A stretch of 64,000 nucleotides of DNA from the NCBI GenBank assembly GCA_021739645.1, contig JAIPBL010000006.1, positions 62,001 through 126,000 on the forward strand, written 5' to 3'. This stretch comes from Saprospiraceae bacterium (GTDB lineage Bacteria > Bacteroidota > Bacteroidia > Chitinophagales > Saprospiraceae). Below the pieces are notes generated by a model. The model was not told the DNA's origin. It was given only the letters and a program-made list of their open reading frames with translations, and ran no database searches. Positions 49,412 to 58,957 of the stretch are shown piece after piece; positions within the stretch are counted from its first letter, which is position 1, and the number at the start of each line of letters is the position of its first letter. The position numbers and the translations under genes were made by a program.

Positions 49412-51256
49412 TTATTTCAAAAGATTTAACACAAAATCAAACAACTCCTCGTGCGCAATGGGCGTGCCCTGTATCTTGTTGTACGGGATGGCAGGTAGCA
49501 GGTATTTGTCACGAATGACTTTCACCAATTGGCCGTTGTTGATTTCCGGTATCACGATTTTGTCAAAACGTTTCATCAATTCCTCAAGGTTTCTCGGGAA
49601 CGGGCGCAGGTATCGTAGGTGTGCATGTCCTACCGAGTAGCCCATTTTCGTCAGGCTGTTCGTCACCGCCTCGCAGACGCCGTAGGTGGAGCCCCAACCG
49701 AGCAGCAGTAGGCTACCGCTTTCGTGGCCCGACTCGATTTTTTGCTCCGGGATATAATCAGCAATCATTTCCACCTTCCGCTCACGGGTCTTCACCATGT
49801 GCTCGTGGTTGGCGGGGTCGTAGCTGATATTGCCTGTCACGTCCTCTTTTTCGATGCCGCCCACCCGGTGCAGGAGGCCCGGAGTACCGGGGATGGCCCA
49901 TTGGCGGGCCAGTTTTTCATCCCGTTGGTAGGGCATGAAGGGTTCGCCATTTTCGTTTTGCTTCGCAAACGAAACCTTCATTTCGGGGATGTCCGAAGCC
50001 TTCGGAAAGCGCCAGGGTTCTGCGCCATTGGCGATATAACCGTCACTCAGCAGCACGACGGGGGTCATGTGCTGCACCGCAATCCGGCATGCCTCCATGG
50101 CCACCTCGAAGCAGTCGGAGGGCGTACTAGAAGCAATCACGGGCATTGGGCACTCGCCGTTGCGGCCATAGAGCGCCTGCAACAGGTCGCTCTGCTCCGT
50201 TTTGGTGGGCAAACCAGTGGATGGGCCGCCCCGCTGCACGTCTATCACCACCAACGGAAGTTCCAGCATCACCGCTAAACCCATTGCCTCGCCCTTGAGC
50301 GCAAGGCCGGGGCCGGAGGTGCCGGTGATGCCCAGGCTGCCGCCGTAGCTGGCGCCAATGGCGGAAGAAACAGCGGCTATTTCGTCCTCAGCCTGGAAAG
50401 TACGAACGCCGAAGTTCTTGTATTTTGATAGGGAATGCAATATGCTGGATGCCGGGGTGATGGGGTACGAGCCGTAGAAAAGCGATAGCCCCAGTTTTTT
50501 CGAAGCAGTGACAAGCCCCATAACAAGGGCGTCGTTGCCCATGATGCTGCGGTATTTGCCGGGGGCAAGTTTGGCTGGTTTCACCACGTAGCGGTCTTGG
50601 ACAACCTCCATCGTATCGGCGAGGTTGTAGCCAGCCATCAGCGCCTTTTGGTTGGCGTCGAGGATATCTGGCTTGTTCTTGAACTTGGCGTTCAGGAACT
50701 TCGTCGTCGTGTCCATGGAGCGGCTGTAGCGCCAGAGCAGGAAACCCAGCACGAACATGTTCTTGCAGCGGTCTTTCTCCTTCGTTCCTAGCGTGGACTC
50801 GCTGATGGCCTCCCGTGTCAACTTCGTCACGGGGATTTTGATGGTTTCAAACCCCTCCAAGGTATTGTCGTCGAGTGGGTTTTTGTCCTCATCGTACTTG
50901 GCGAGCCGCAGGTTTTTCGAATCGAAACCGTCCTCGTTGATGATGATGGTGCCACCCTTGCGGACGTTGCTGATATTGGATTTTAATGCGGCGGCGTTCA
51001 TGGCCACCAGCACGTCGTAGCGGTCGCCGGGGGTGTAAATGCGCTCGCTACCAAAATGCAGTTGGAACCCAGACACGCCCGCCAGCGTCCCGATGGGGGC
51101 ACGAATCTCGGCAGGGAAGTCGGGGAAAGTGGCGAGGTCACTGCCAGAAATGGCAGTGTCATCGGTGAAAAGGCCGCCCGTGAGCTGCATTCCATCGCCG
51201 GAATCGCCCGCAAACTTGATGATGACGGCTTGTTTTTCTTGTGTTAATGTGGCCAT
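49412..51256 (-). CDS. korA: 2-oxoacid:ferredoxin oxidoreductase, fused gamma-alpha subunit
   Basis: 614 residues from ATG 51256 (MATLTQEKQAVIIKFAGDSGDGM). The N-terminal gamma domain has FAGDSGDGMQLTGGLF; the alpha domain from about residue 190 has YGSYPITPASSILHSLSKYK, FQAEDEIAAVSSAIGASYGG, GTSGPGLALKGEAMGLAVMLELPLVVIDVQRGGPSTGLPTKTEQSDL. The fusion order is the KorA type. It suggests a ferredoxin-linked step at the 2-oxoglutarate node of the TCA cycle. Confidence 0.93.
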   Translation of the reverse strand: MATLTQEKQAVIIKFAGDSGDGMQLTGGLFTDDTAISGSDLATFPDFPAEIRAPIGTLAGVSGFQLHFGSERIYTPGDRYDVLVAMNAAALKSNISNVRKGGTIIINEDGFDSKNLRLAKYDEDKNPLDDNTLEGFETIKIPVTKLTREAISESTLGTKEKDRCKNMFVLGFLLWRYSRSMDTTTKFLNAKFKNKPDILDANQKALMAGYNLADTMEVVQDRYVVKPAKLAPGKYRSIMGNDALVMGLVTASKKLGLSLFYGSYPITPASSILHSLSKYKNFGVRTFQAEDEIAAVSSAIGASYGGSLGITGTSGPGLALKGEAMGLAVMLELPLVVIDVQRGGPSTGLPTKTEQSDLLQALYGRNGECPMPVIASSTPSDCFEVAMEACRIAVQHMTPVVLLSDGYIANGAEPWRFPKASDIPEMKVSFAKQNENGEPFMPYQRDEKLARQWAIPGTPGLLHRVGGIEKEDVTGNISYDPANHEHMVKTRERKVEMIADYIPEQKIESGHESGSLLLLGWGSTYGVCEAVTNSLTKMGYSVGHAHLRYLRPFPRNLEELMKRFDKIVIPEINNGQLVKVIRDKYLLPAIPYNKIQGTPIAHEELFDFVLNLLK

Positions 51257-51373
51257 AAAATCCTGGTGGTTTTTGCGCTTCGACGAAACCTGGGTTTCTT
51301 CAAAATGCAATTGAGGCGGAAAATTAGAAAAGGTCAATGTAAATCACGTGTGATTTAACGGATTGATTTAAAT

Positions 51374-51406
51374 AAAAAAACCTGTCAGGGTTGTTCTGAC
51401 AGGTTT
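51374..51406 (-). terminator. Terminator after the 75-residue membrane protein
   Basis: Minus strand: AAACCTGTCA, 9-base loop, TGACAGGTTT then T-rich tail. A second hairpin (GGCCCAC/GTGGGCC) lies at 51443-51469. Confidence 0.85.
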
Positions 51407-51511
51407 CGCAATTTGAAAATTTGTTACCAATCTTAAAAAATTGGCCCACACCGCAAGAAAGTGGGCCGTGCAATTTGTAATCTTTATCGTGATGTATGAA
51501 AATGTAGGTAA

Positions 51512-51739
51512 TTATCCAGCCGCATAAGCGTCCAAATTGAGAAGCCCGGCAACCCATTCTGATTGCTCTTTCAACAAGAACAAAACGATAGCAAAAGCTA
51601 TCATCAATGTTGCCTTGAAGATACGACGTTGGTGACGCTCAGCATCAGCCTTCTCGTTCGTAAGCCATTCAACAAATTCAGTGGAAATCTCAGTGGATTG
51701 GAAAGATGAATTTAGGCTGGTAGTGCTTGATTGTGACAT
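51512..51739 (-). CDS. Small membrane protein
   Basis: 75 residues. The first 45 are polar and charged (TEFVEWLTNEKADAERHQRRIF), then one hydrophobic span (ATLMIAFAIVLFLL), then KEQSEWVAGLLNLDAYAAG. It stands alone with a strong terminator downstream, which supports it being a true gene. I do not recognise a family. Confidence 0.6.
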   Translation of the reverse strand: MSQSSTTSLNSSFQSTEISTEFVEWLTNEKADAERHQRRIFKATLMIAFAIVLFLLKEQSEWVAGLLNLDAYAAG

Positions 51740-51887
51740 TGTTAGTGTTTTTGTTTTTTTCTGCGAAGAAATACAAACAGAAAACCGTGCCAGAAATGGA
51801 AATCGAGGCGGTTAATTTTGTTTTTCATAAAAATAAGTGTGCAAACAGGCCGGAATTTCACAATTTCTGAAAGCAAGCAAATCATCT

Positions 51888-51895
51888 TACCTTTG
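51888..51895 (+). promoter_or_regulatory. -7 box TACCTTTG (FtcD)
   Basis: Exact TACCTTTG followed by CCGCC, with TTTC 20 bp upstream as a weak -33. Lies 101 bp before ATG 51996. Confidence 0.55.
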
Positions 51896-51995
51896 CCGCC
51901 TTGGAAAACAATCATTATTTGAACTGATTTTCTGCCCTTTTTACATTGAGAACATAGCTACAAAACAATTCAAACTTCCTAACCATACTACAATA

Positions 51996-53681
51996 ATGAC
52001 CAACCAACTCATCGAATGCGTCCCCAATTTTTCCGAAGGCCGTGACATGGCCATCATCAAACTCATCACCGACGAAATCGAAAGCGTGGAAGGCGTCAAG
52101 CTGCTCGACGTTGACCCAGGAAAAGCCACCAACCGCACGGTCGTCACCTTCGTGGGCGCACCGGAGCCCGTGATTCAGGCGGCATATTTGGCCATCAAAA
52201 AAGCGGCGGAAGTCATCGATATGAGCAAGCACAAAGGCGAGCACCCCCGCATGGGCGCCACCGATGTTTGCCCGCTCATCCCCATCGCTAATATCACGAT
52301 GGAGGAGACGGCCAAATGGGCGCACAAACTGGGTGAAAAAGCAGGCAGCGACCTCGGCATACCTTTTTATATGTACGAATCGGCGGCGACCAAACCGGAG
52401 CGCCGCAACCTCGCCACTGTCCGTTCGGGCGAGTACGAGGCGCTGCCGGAGAAGCTCAAAAAACCGGAGTGGAAGCCCGACTACGGCCCTGCCGTTTTCA
52501 ATGCGAAAGCTGGCGCAACGGCCATCGGCGCTCGGGACTTCCTCGTGGCCTACAACGTAAACCTGAACACCACCTCCGAGCGCCGGGCCAATTCCGTGGC
52601 CTTCGACGTGCGGGAGCAGGGGCGGGTGATGCGCAAAGGCGACCCGATTGAGGGCGAGATTGTGAGAGATGCGAGCGGTGAGCCAGTGAGAGAAGCTGGT
52701 GCCTGCAAGGCGGTAAAAGGCATCGGCTGGTACATCCCAGAGTATGGCGTAGCGCAGGTGAGCATGAACCTGACGAACATCGAAGTGACGCCACTGCACG
52801 TTGCTTTTGAGGAGTGCCGCAAGAGCGCAAACAACCGGGGGATGCGAGTCACCGGCTCGGAACTCGTCGGCCTAGTGCCACTGAAAGTGCTGACCGAAGC
52901 TGGGCGTTATTTTTTGCAACAACAAAAATGGAGCGCCGGGGTGTCGGAAGAGGAGCTTGTCCACATCGCCGTGAAGTCGCTGGGACTGGACGAGCTGACG
53001 CCGTTTGACCCCAAGAAAAAAATCATCGAGTACCAACTGGCGGACGAGCAATCAGCGCCGCTCATCCATAAGAGCCTGCGGGCCTTCGCCAATGAGACGG
53101 CCAAGGACTCGCCTGCTCCCGGTGGCGGCTCCATCTCCGCCTACGTGGGTGCGCTCGGTGCTTCGCTTGGTACCATGGTGGCCAACCTGAGCGCTGGCAA
53201 GCGTGGCTGGGACGACCGCTTGGAGGAGTTTTCCGCTTGGGCGGAAAAAGGACAGGCCATCAAGGACAGTCTGCTAAAACTGGTGGACGAGGACACCAAC
53301 GCCTTCAACCAAATCATGGCCGCCTTCCGTTTGCCGAAGGAAACTGCCGAGGAAAAAGCGGCCCGAAAGGCCGCCATTCAAGCCGCTACCCGCTATGCCA
53401 TCGAGGCGCCAATGCGAACTATGGAGGCCGCCTTTGCCGTGTTCGAACTGGCGGAAGCGATGGTGAAGGATGGAAACCCGAACTCCGTATCTGATGCGGG
53501 TGTGGGTGCGCTCTGCGCCCGTGCTGCCGTGATGGGCGCTTGGATGAACGTGAAAATCAACGCTGTGAGCCTCGCCGACAAGGAATTGGCTGCGGATTTC
53601 ATCCAAAAAGCGGAGGCCATTGTGAGGCAAGCAAATGAATGGGAGCAAAAAATCGTAAAGATGGTGGAGGAGAAGATGTGA
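51996..53681 (+). CDS. ftcD: Bifunctional glutamate formimidoyltransferase / formimidoyltetrahydrofolate cyclodeaminase
   Basis: 561 residues from ATG 51996 (MTNQLIECVPNFSEGRDMAI). The N-terminal transferase domain (to about residue 300) has VDPGKATNRTVVTFVG and KHKGEHPRMGATDVCPLIPI. The C-terminal cyclodeaminase domain (from about 355) has DSPAPGGGSISAYVGALGASLGTMVANL. It transfers the formimino group of histidine breakdown to tetrahydrofolate and deaminates it to methenyl-THF. No hut genes are adjacent. Confidence 0.95.
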   Translation: MTNQLIECVPNFSEGRDMAIIKLITDEIESVEGVKLLDVDPGKATNRTVVTFVGAPEPVIQAAYLAIKKAAEVIDMSKHKGEHPRMGATDVCPLIPIANITMEETAKWAHKLGEKAGSDLGIPFYMYESAATKPERRNLATVRSGEYEALPEKLKKPEWKPDYGPAVFNAKAGATAIGARDFLVAYNVNLNTTSERRANSVAFDVREQGRVMRKGDPIEGEIVRDASGEPVREAGACKAVKGIGWYIPEYGVAQVSMNLTNIEVTPLHVAFEECRKSANNRGMRVTGSELVGLVPLKVLTEAGRYFLQQQKWSAGVSEEELVHIAVKSLGLDELTPFDPKKKIIEYQLADEQSAPLIHKSLRAFANETAKDSPAPGGGSISAYVGALGASLGTMVANLSAGKRGWDDRLEEFSAWAEKGQAIKDSLLKLVDEDTNAFNQIMAAFRLPKETAEEKAARKAAIQAATRYAIEAPMRTMEAAFAVFELAEAMVKDGNPNSVSDAGVGALCARAAVMGAWMNVKINAVSLADKELAADFIQKAEAIVRQANEWEQKIVKMVEEKM

Positions 53682-53787
53682 TGAATTGGGCCGTTTTTTG
53701 TATTTTTAGCCGTTGCTTTTGGCTACCTATTTTATCCGAAGATTAAACTGAATGCGCCTTGACAAGGTTTTTAAGGCGTTGTCTTTC

Positions 53788-54081
53788 ATGAAAATACTGC
53801 TTAAAATAAAATTGCTGTTGCTAATAACGTGCATCATCGCAGATACGGTGATGCCTTTGTTCGTCAACCAGCAGGATGTTCAAGCGATAGAAATTTGCCT
53901 GGAAGCAGAGCATGAAAATGAAAAAGGATTCGGGGAGGAAAAAGCCGAAGCTGACAAAGTGGTCAGCAAAATTGGCCTTTCCTTCGATGCTGAAACTCAG
54001 CAGTTTTTTGACCACGACAAACTCGCCAAACACTTCTATTCGCTTCCCATCCCAACGCAACCCCCGAAATCGGTCGGCTGA
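53788..54081 (+). CDS. Small exported hypothetical protein
   Basis: 97 residues from ATG 53788; an in-frame ATG at 53752 would add 12. It starts with a typical signal stretch (MKILLKIKLLLLITCIIADT) and has a short polar mature part with a charged EHENEKGFGEEKAEADK segment and a hydrophilic C-terminus. It may be a periplasmic peptide. No family recognised. Confidence 0.5.
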   Translation: MKILLKIKLLLLITCIIADTVMPLFVNQQDVQAIEICLEAEHENEKGFGEEKAEADKVVSKIGLSFDAETQQFFDHDKLAKHFYSLPIPTQPPKSVG

Positions 54082-54139
54082 ATTTCCCACCCTTTTAGTA
54101 TTCATTTATCCAATTCTGCATGATTTTAAAATGCTGCAC

Positions 54140-54168
54140 TTTGTCAACTGGCAATATGCCTACTTTTG
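54140..54168 (+). promoter_or_regulatory. SulP promoter (TTTG - 17 bp - TACTTTTG)
   Basis: TTTG (54140-54143) and TACTTTTG (54161-54168) are exact consensus matches with 17 bp between, the best full promoter in the window. It lies 34 bp before ATG 54203. Confidence 0.75.
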
Positions 54169-54202
54169 AGTTTGGTTAGAAATAAAGCTAATTCAATTAC
54201 TT

Positions 54203-55825
54203 ATGTTTAAAATAAAATCTGGAGACCTTTTCGGGGGACTCACAGCAGGTATTGTGGCGCTGCCATTGGCATTGGCGTTCGGCGTTCAGTCGGGCATGGG
54301 TGCAGCGGCGGGGCTTTACGGCGCCATCTTCATCGGCTTCTTTGCGGCAATACTCGGCGGCACTCCTTCCCAAATCAGCGGCCCGACTGGGCCAATGACC
54401 GTCGTTACGGCGGCGCTTTTGATAGAACTATTGGCAGGTGGCTTCACCGTTGAACAGAAAATCGGCGCTATCGTGCTCACGTTTTTCCTTGCTGGTGTGA
54501 TTCAAATCGCCATGGGCTTTTTGAAGCTGGGCAGCCTCATCCGGTTCATCCCTTATCCGGTCATATCGGGTTTCATGTCGGGCATTGGGGTCATCATCAT
54601 TTTGCTGCAATTGTTCCCGGCGGTCGGACTGGCCTCCCCTTCCTCCACTATCGGTGTTTTCGAACATCTATCCAGCCTATTTACCCAAAGCAACCTAATC
54701 GCATTTAGCCTCACGGCCGCAACCATCGCCATCATCTACCTTTTTCCGAAGGTGACAAAAAAAATACCGGCGGCCCTGGTGGCACTAGTAGCAGGCACGC
54801 TGCTCTCCTTGTTTTTGGGTGAGGTGCCAACCATTGGAGAAATCCCAAGCGGCTTTCCGCCATTCCTCGGTGCAGGCATTTTTACTTTTAGTTCAAAGGA
54901 GTTTATTGTCATTTTAGAAATGTCGGCGACACTCGCCGCACTCGGCGCTGTGGACTCGCTGCTCACCTCCGTGGTGGCCGACAACGTGACCAAGACCAAA
55001 CACGATAGCAACCGGGAACTCATCGGCCAAGGTGTTGGCAATGCGGTTGGCGGCCTTTTTGGTGGTCTGCCGGGTGCTGGCGCTACCATGCGAACCCTCG
55101 TCAACGTCCGTGCAGGTGGCCGGGGAAGAATATCTGGCGTGGTGCATTCACTGGTGCTGCTGGCGGTACTGCTTGGCCTAGGCCAATATGCGGCGGTGAT
55201 ACCAAAGGCAGTGTTGGCGGGCATCCTCATTACGGTGGGTGTTGGCATCCTCGATTACAAGGGAATTGCCCATTTGAGGAAAGTGCCGGTCGGCGATGCA
55301 GTAATCATGATAGCAGTGCTGGTGCTTACCGTGTTCGTGGACCTGCTGGTGGCAGTGGGTATTGGTATGCTACTGGCGTCTATTTTGTTCATGAAAAAAA
55401 TGAGTGACCTAGCAGAGGAGGGCACGACTGTTGATTCCGTGGAGGATTTGCAAAAGGAAAAGCCTTGGGCCGACGAGAATCTCCCGCCCGAACTCGCCAG
55501 CCAAGTGTTGGTAAAGCACCTGGATGGCCCGCTATTCTTCGGTTTTTCCAACCGCTTCCAGGCACTGGCGAACAACCTGCCAGACACCCGCTACCTCATC
55601 ATCCGCATGACAAAGGTGCCGTACATTGACCAAAGTGGCCTCTACGCACTCGAAGAAGCGATTCTGGACATGGAACGCCGCAACATTCAAGTGCTGTTGA
55701 CGGGATTGCAGACCCAGCCGAAAGACCAATTGGAGCGGGTGAAAATCATCCCCGACCTCGTGAGCGAGGATAATATTTTCAATAATTTTTCTGACTGTAT
55801 CGCCTGGCTCAAAGGCAATCATTAA
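54203..55825 (+). CDS. SulP-family anion transporter with STAS domain
   Basis: 540 residues. Begins with GLTAGIVALPLALAFGVQSGMGAAAGLYGAIFIGFFAAILGGTPSQISGPTGPMTVV, the SulP core, with about 11 membrane spans, and ends in a STAS domain from about residue 425 (VLVKHLDGPLFFGFSNRFQAL, RMTKVPYIDQSGLYALEEAI). SulP proteins carry sulfate, bicarbonate or dicarboxylates. A beta-carbonic anhydrase gene follows 25 bp downstream, which favours bicarbonate. Confidence 0.92.
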   Translation: MFKIKSGDLFGGLTAGIVALPLALAFGVQSGMGAAAGLYGAIFIGFFAAILGGTPSQISGPTGPMTVVTAALLIELLAGGFTVEQKIGAIVLTFFLAGVIQIAMGFLKLGSLIRFIPYPVISGFMSGIGVIIILLQLFPAVGLASPSSTIGVFEHLSSLFTQSNLIAFSLTAATIAIIYLFPKVTKKIPAALVALVAGTLLSLFLGEVPTIGEIPSGFPPFLGAGIFTFSSKEFIVILEMSATLAALGAVDSLLTSVVADNVTKTKHDSNRELIGQGVGNAVGGLFGGLPGAGATMRTLVNVRAGGRGRISGVVHSLVLLAVLLGLGQYAAVIPKAVLAGILITVGVGILDYKGIAHLRKVPVGDAVIMIAVLVLTVFVDLLVAVGIGMLLASILFMKKMSDLAEEGTTVDSVEDLQKEKPWADENLPPELASQVLVKHLDGPLFFGFSNRFQALANNLPDTRYLIIRMTKVPYIDQSGLYALEEAILDMERRNIQVLLTGLQTQPKDQLERVKIIPDLVSEDNIFNNFSDCIAWLKGNH

Positions 55826-55850
55826 ATCACTCCACTTAAAAATTTCAATC

Positions 55851-56516
55851 ATGGACAAATATTATCATAAACTTCTCGACAACAACATCAAAGTAACCCA
55901 AGCCCGCTTGGTGGAAGACCCGGATTTTTACAAAAACCTCTCATTGGGCCAACAGCCAAAGGTGCTTTGGATTGGCTGCGCCGACAGCCGATTGGCTGCC
56001 AACGAGATTACAGGCACTCGGCAAGGTGAAATTTTTGTGCACCGCAATATCGCCAACATGGTCGTGCACAGCGACATGAACATGCTCAGCGTGCTCGATT
56101 ATGCGGTGAATGTGCTGAAGGTGGAGCACGTCATCGTCTGCGGCCACTATGGCTGCGGGGGCATAGAGGCCGCCATGAGCAACAAGCAGTACGGCCTGAT
56201 TGACAATTGGCTCCGGCACCTGAAGGACGTTTATCGGCTGTACCAGCAAGAGCTTGACGCCATCGAAGACGAACCGAAGCGGCTACGCCGATTTGTGGAG
56301 GTGAATGTCTTTGAACAGGTGTTCGATTTGTGCAAAACCTCCATCATCCAAAACGCTTGGCAACATCGCCAAGCACCGCACGTGCATGGATGGGTTTATG
56401 ATATTTCGACCGGGCTTATCAAGGATTTGGACGTGACCGTGCGCATTGATGAGGATTTGACCAAGATTTTCCATTTTCAAAACCTGCTTATTTCCAAAGA
56501 AGGGAAGTTGAGTTAA
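55851..56516 (+). CDS. can: Beta-carbonic anhydrase
   Basis: 221 residues. Zinc ligands in WIGCADSRLAANEI (Cys, with the Asp-Arg dyad) and VIVCGHYGCGGIEAAM (His, Cys). It interconverts CO2 and bicarbonate. The 25-bp gap after the SulP gene and shared terminator indicate an operon in which the enzyme can hold or release inorganic carbon moved by the transporter. Confidence 0.95.
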   Translation: MDKYYHKLLDNNIKVTQARLVEDPDFYKNLSLGQQPKVLWIGCADSRLAANEITGTRQGEIFVHRNIANMVVHSDMNMLSVLDYAVNVLKVEHVIVCGHYGCGGIEAAMSNKQYGLIDNWLRHLKDVYRLYQQELDAIEDEPKRLRRFVEVNVFEQVFDLCKTSIIQNAWQHRQAPHVHGWVYDISTGLIKDLDVTVRIDEDLTKIFHFQNLLISKEGKLS

Positions 56517-56556
56517 GCAGTATTTGCAGGAGGACTTAGCGAGGGTGGTGATTTGG

Positions 56557-56602
56557 CTTGCGGGGTTTAATTTTGGTGATTGCCACCATGAAACCCCGCA
56601 AG
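56557..56602. terminator. 12-bp inverted repeat, terminator of the SulP-CA operon
   Basis: CTTGCGGGGTTT and AAACCCCGCAAG are exact complements with a 22-base loop that itself pairs (GGTG/CACC) and contains TAATTTTG, a possible -7 box for the next gene. A T-rich tail follows. Confidence 0.7.
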
Positions 56603-56669
56603 TGCTTATTTTTGACCTTCATTTCGATGGGCAATGCTGAACAAACAGCTTGCTAAAACCAATAAATCC

Positions 56670-57530
56670 ATGCGGTACCTGCTTTTCCTGTTTTTCCTGC
56701 CTAACATATTTTCCTGCACCCAACAGGGGTCGGCACAGACCGAACAGGCCAGCGCCCAATTGCCGGAGGCAACAAAGCAAACCAAGGCAACGGACACCGC
56801 CCAAGTGATTGTGGTAAAAGCGGTTGCACCGCCAAAGCCCGAACCCAACCCGGCGTTTTCCATCGAGTACATCATGGGCAAGTTCGACCCGGCGCAGCAC
56901 CCCGATTTTGTATCGGTGGACAAAAAATACGCTGACGGCGAGGGCTATTTCCTTCGGAAAGAGACTTACGAGAGCTTCGCAAAAATGCACGACGCCGCAC
57001 TGGCCGATGGCGTCACGCTGACCATCATTTCCGCTACCCGCAATTTTTCTAAGCAAAAATCCATCTGGGAAGCAAAGTGGATGGGCGAGCGCAAAATCGA
57101 GAACGGCACCAACGCCGCCAAGAAGTACCCCGACCCGAAGACCCGTGCCCTGAAGATTCTGGAGTACAGCTCCATGCCCGGCAGCAGCCGACACCACTGG
57201 GGCACCGACGTGGACCTGAACGACCTAGACAATTTCACCTTCGAGCAGGGTCCCGGCAAAAAGGTCTATGATTGGATGGTAAAACACGCCCACGAATACG
57301 GCTTCTGCCAACCCTATTCCAAAAAATCTGCCGAAGAAGGCGGGCGCACCACTGGCTACAACGAGGAGAAATGGCACTGGTCCTACATGCCCATCGCCAA
57401 AAAGCTCACCGACCTCGCCGCCCGCAGCATGACCGACGACATGATAGGCGGCTTCAAAGGGGCAGAGACAGCGGTCAAGATTGGGATTGTGGAGAAGTAT
57501 GTGCTGGGGGTGAATGGGGCGTGTTTGTGA
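56670..57530 (+). CDS. VanY-type M15 D-alanyl-D-alanine carboxypeptidase, lipoprotein
   Basis: 286 residues from ATG 56670 (MRYLLFLFFLPNIFSCTQQGS), a probable lipoprotein signal; 12 more residues are possible from 56634. A low-complexity Gln/Ala/Pro linker precedes the peptidase domain, which has SATRNFSKQKSIWEAKWMG, SRHHWGTDVDL (zinc His, Asp) and YNEEKWHWSYMP (catalytic Glu and His). It trims peptidoglycan stem peptides. A fragment of a second copy lies at 60411-60479. Confidence 0.92.
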   Translation: MRYLLFLFFLPNIFSCTQQGSAQTEQASAQLPEATKQTKATDTAQVIVVKAVAPPKPEPNPAFSIEYIMGKFDPAQHPDFVSVDKKYADGEGYFLRKETYESFAKMHDAALADGVTLTIISATRNFSKQKSIWEAKWMGERKIENGTNAAKKYPDPKTRALKILEYSSMPGSSRHHWGTDVDLNDLDNFTFEQGPGKKVYDWMVKHAHEYGFCQPYSKKSAEEGGRTTGYNEEKWHWSYMPIAKKLTDLAARSMTDDMIGGFKGAETAVKIGIVEKYVLGVNGACL

Positions 57531-57622
57531 AGCTTAGACTGTGTTCTTGTCGTTGCAATACAGGTTGACAAATCTCACCTGCCCGTTTAGCAATTCTCAA
57601 TAATGTCACTTATATTCTTGTT

Positions 57623-57630
57623 TACCTTTG
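57623..57630 (+). promoter_or_regulatory. -7 box TACCTTTG
   Basis: Exact TACCTTTG 54 bp before ATG 57684. No clear -33 match. Confidence 0.45.
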
Positions 57631-57683
57631 ATGCCAAGGCGAAATACTTCATGTATTAAGTAGTCGGATAAAATAAATCTGCT

Positions 57684-58916
57684 ATGTCCAATACATCATC
57701 AACTCCATCATCAACTCCATTTGCAGGATTATTGACCTTTTTAATTCTCTTCTTTGCCTTGCTCCAAGTAATTCAAGGCCAATCCGTTCCTGAGCCAGTA
57801 GATTCAACGATTTCCGTACTCAAAGAACCCATATTGCGGGTTTCTATCATCAACGGTAAGTTCATTAGGCAAAAAGGGCCTTTTTTTACCGGTGCAGACG
57901 ATGAAGGCAATTATTTCAAAACAACAAAGGCTATATCCTTAGAATATGGCTGGCAAATGTTGGGCGGTATAGAATGGGCTCAGGCCTGCAATTACCCACG
58001 CCTGGGAATTGGCCTTCAGTACCTGCATATCATGAACAGAAATGAATTGGGCCACCCTCTTTCGGTGTATGGGTTTTATGATGGCAATTATTTGAGGTTA
58101 AAAAATTTCGAGTTGACCAGTAGATTGTCAGCAGGACTTGCTTATGGGTTAACCACCTACGACCCAAACGACGTTTTGCCAAATGATATCATTTGCACAA
58201 AAGTGAATTCGTTTATTGAATTGGGAATCGGTATGGCTTTTCGTTTGAATGAGTCGCTTTTCATTGAACCTGGATTTCGCTTAACGCATTTTTCGAATGG
58301 CAATATACGAGAGCCACAAAAGGGGATTAATATCACCTCATACAGCATTGGACTGCGTTCCTATTTAAACGGCCCACCGCCTGCACCGATAAAAATGTCC
58401 CTGAACAAGCCCCAACATAGACACGAAATGATAGCTTTTATTGGGGTTGCCTCTCGCCAAATTGAATTCCATACGCAGGAAAATGATTGGTCTATCGAAA
58501 CTTATGGCATGAACTATCTCATGACCAATATCCACTTGGGTTATAATTATGAAATGACCCGTCGTTTCAAATTGGGAGGCGGGGTGGATTTAATTTATGA
58601 TGGCACCAATGGGCAACGAGAATCGGCGAAAATAGGCGTACCAGATAAGGGTGCCGTTGCCTTTGAGGACAAATTAGGCGTGGCTGTTTTCATTAGTGGC
58701 GAAACTGCCATTAACCAGCTATCGGTTGTCACCACTTTGGGTTATATGGTGGCAGGCACCCGGTATGAAAGTTCTTCATCCCGTTTTGAGCAGCGGCTTG
58801 GATTTAAGTACCATTTTTACGAGCACTATTTTGCGGGCATAAATGTGAGGTCTTATCATTTCAGGGCAGCAAAGGCACTGGAATTTAATGTGGGCGTGAG
58901 GAAGTATTTGAAGTAG
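57684..58916 (+). CDS. Outer-membrane beta-barrel protein, PagL/acyloxyacyl-hydrolase-like
   Basis: 410 residues. A Ser/Thr-rich start precedes a hydrophobic signal helix. The rest alternates as beta-strands, ending in EFNVGVRKYLK like a barrel. A segment around residue 210 (FIEPGFRLTHFSNGNIREPQKGIN) matches the His-Ser-Asn-Gly region of PagL-type lipid A deacylases, so acyl-chain hydrolysis on lipid A is possible. A second, similar barrel half follows (from about residue 250), so the protein may hold two barrels. Confidence 0.6.
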   Translation: MSNTSSTPSSTPFAGLLTFLILFFALLQVIQGQSVPEPVDSTISVLKEPILRVSIINGKFIRQKGPFFTGADDEGNYFKTTKAISLEYGWQMLGGIEWAQACNYPRLGIGLQYLHIMNRNELGHPLSVYGFYDGNYLRLKNFELTSRLSAGLAYGLTTYDPNDVLPNDIICTKVNSFIELGIGMAFRLNESLFIEPGFRLTHFSNGNIREPQKGINITSYSIGLRSYLNGPPPAPIKMSLNKPQHRHEMIAFIGVASRQIEFHTQENDWSIETYGMNYLMTNIHLGYNYEMTRRFKLGGGVDLIYDGTNGQRESAKIGVPDKGAVAFEDKLGVAVFISGETAINQLSVVTTLGYMVAGTRYESSSSRFEQRLGFKYHFYEHYFAGINVRSYHFRAAKALEFNVGVRKYLK

Positions 58917-58957
58917 TGCATTTGGCAATCGAAAGTGCATTTGGAGTCTAATTTTTC

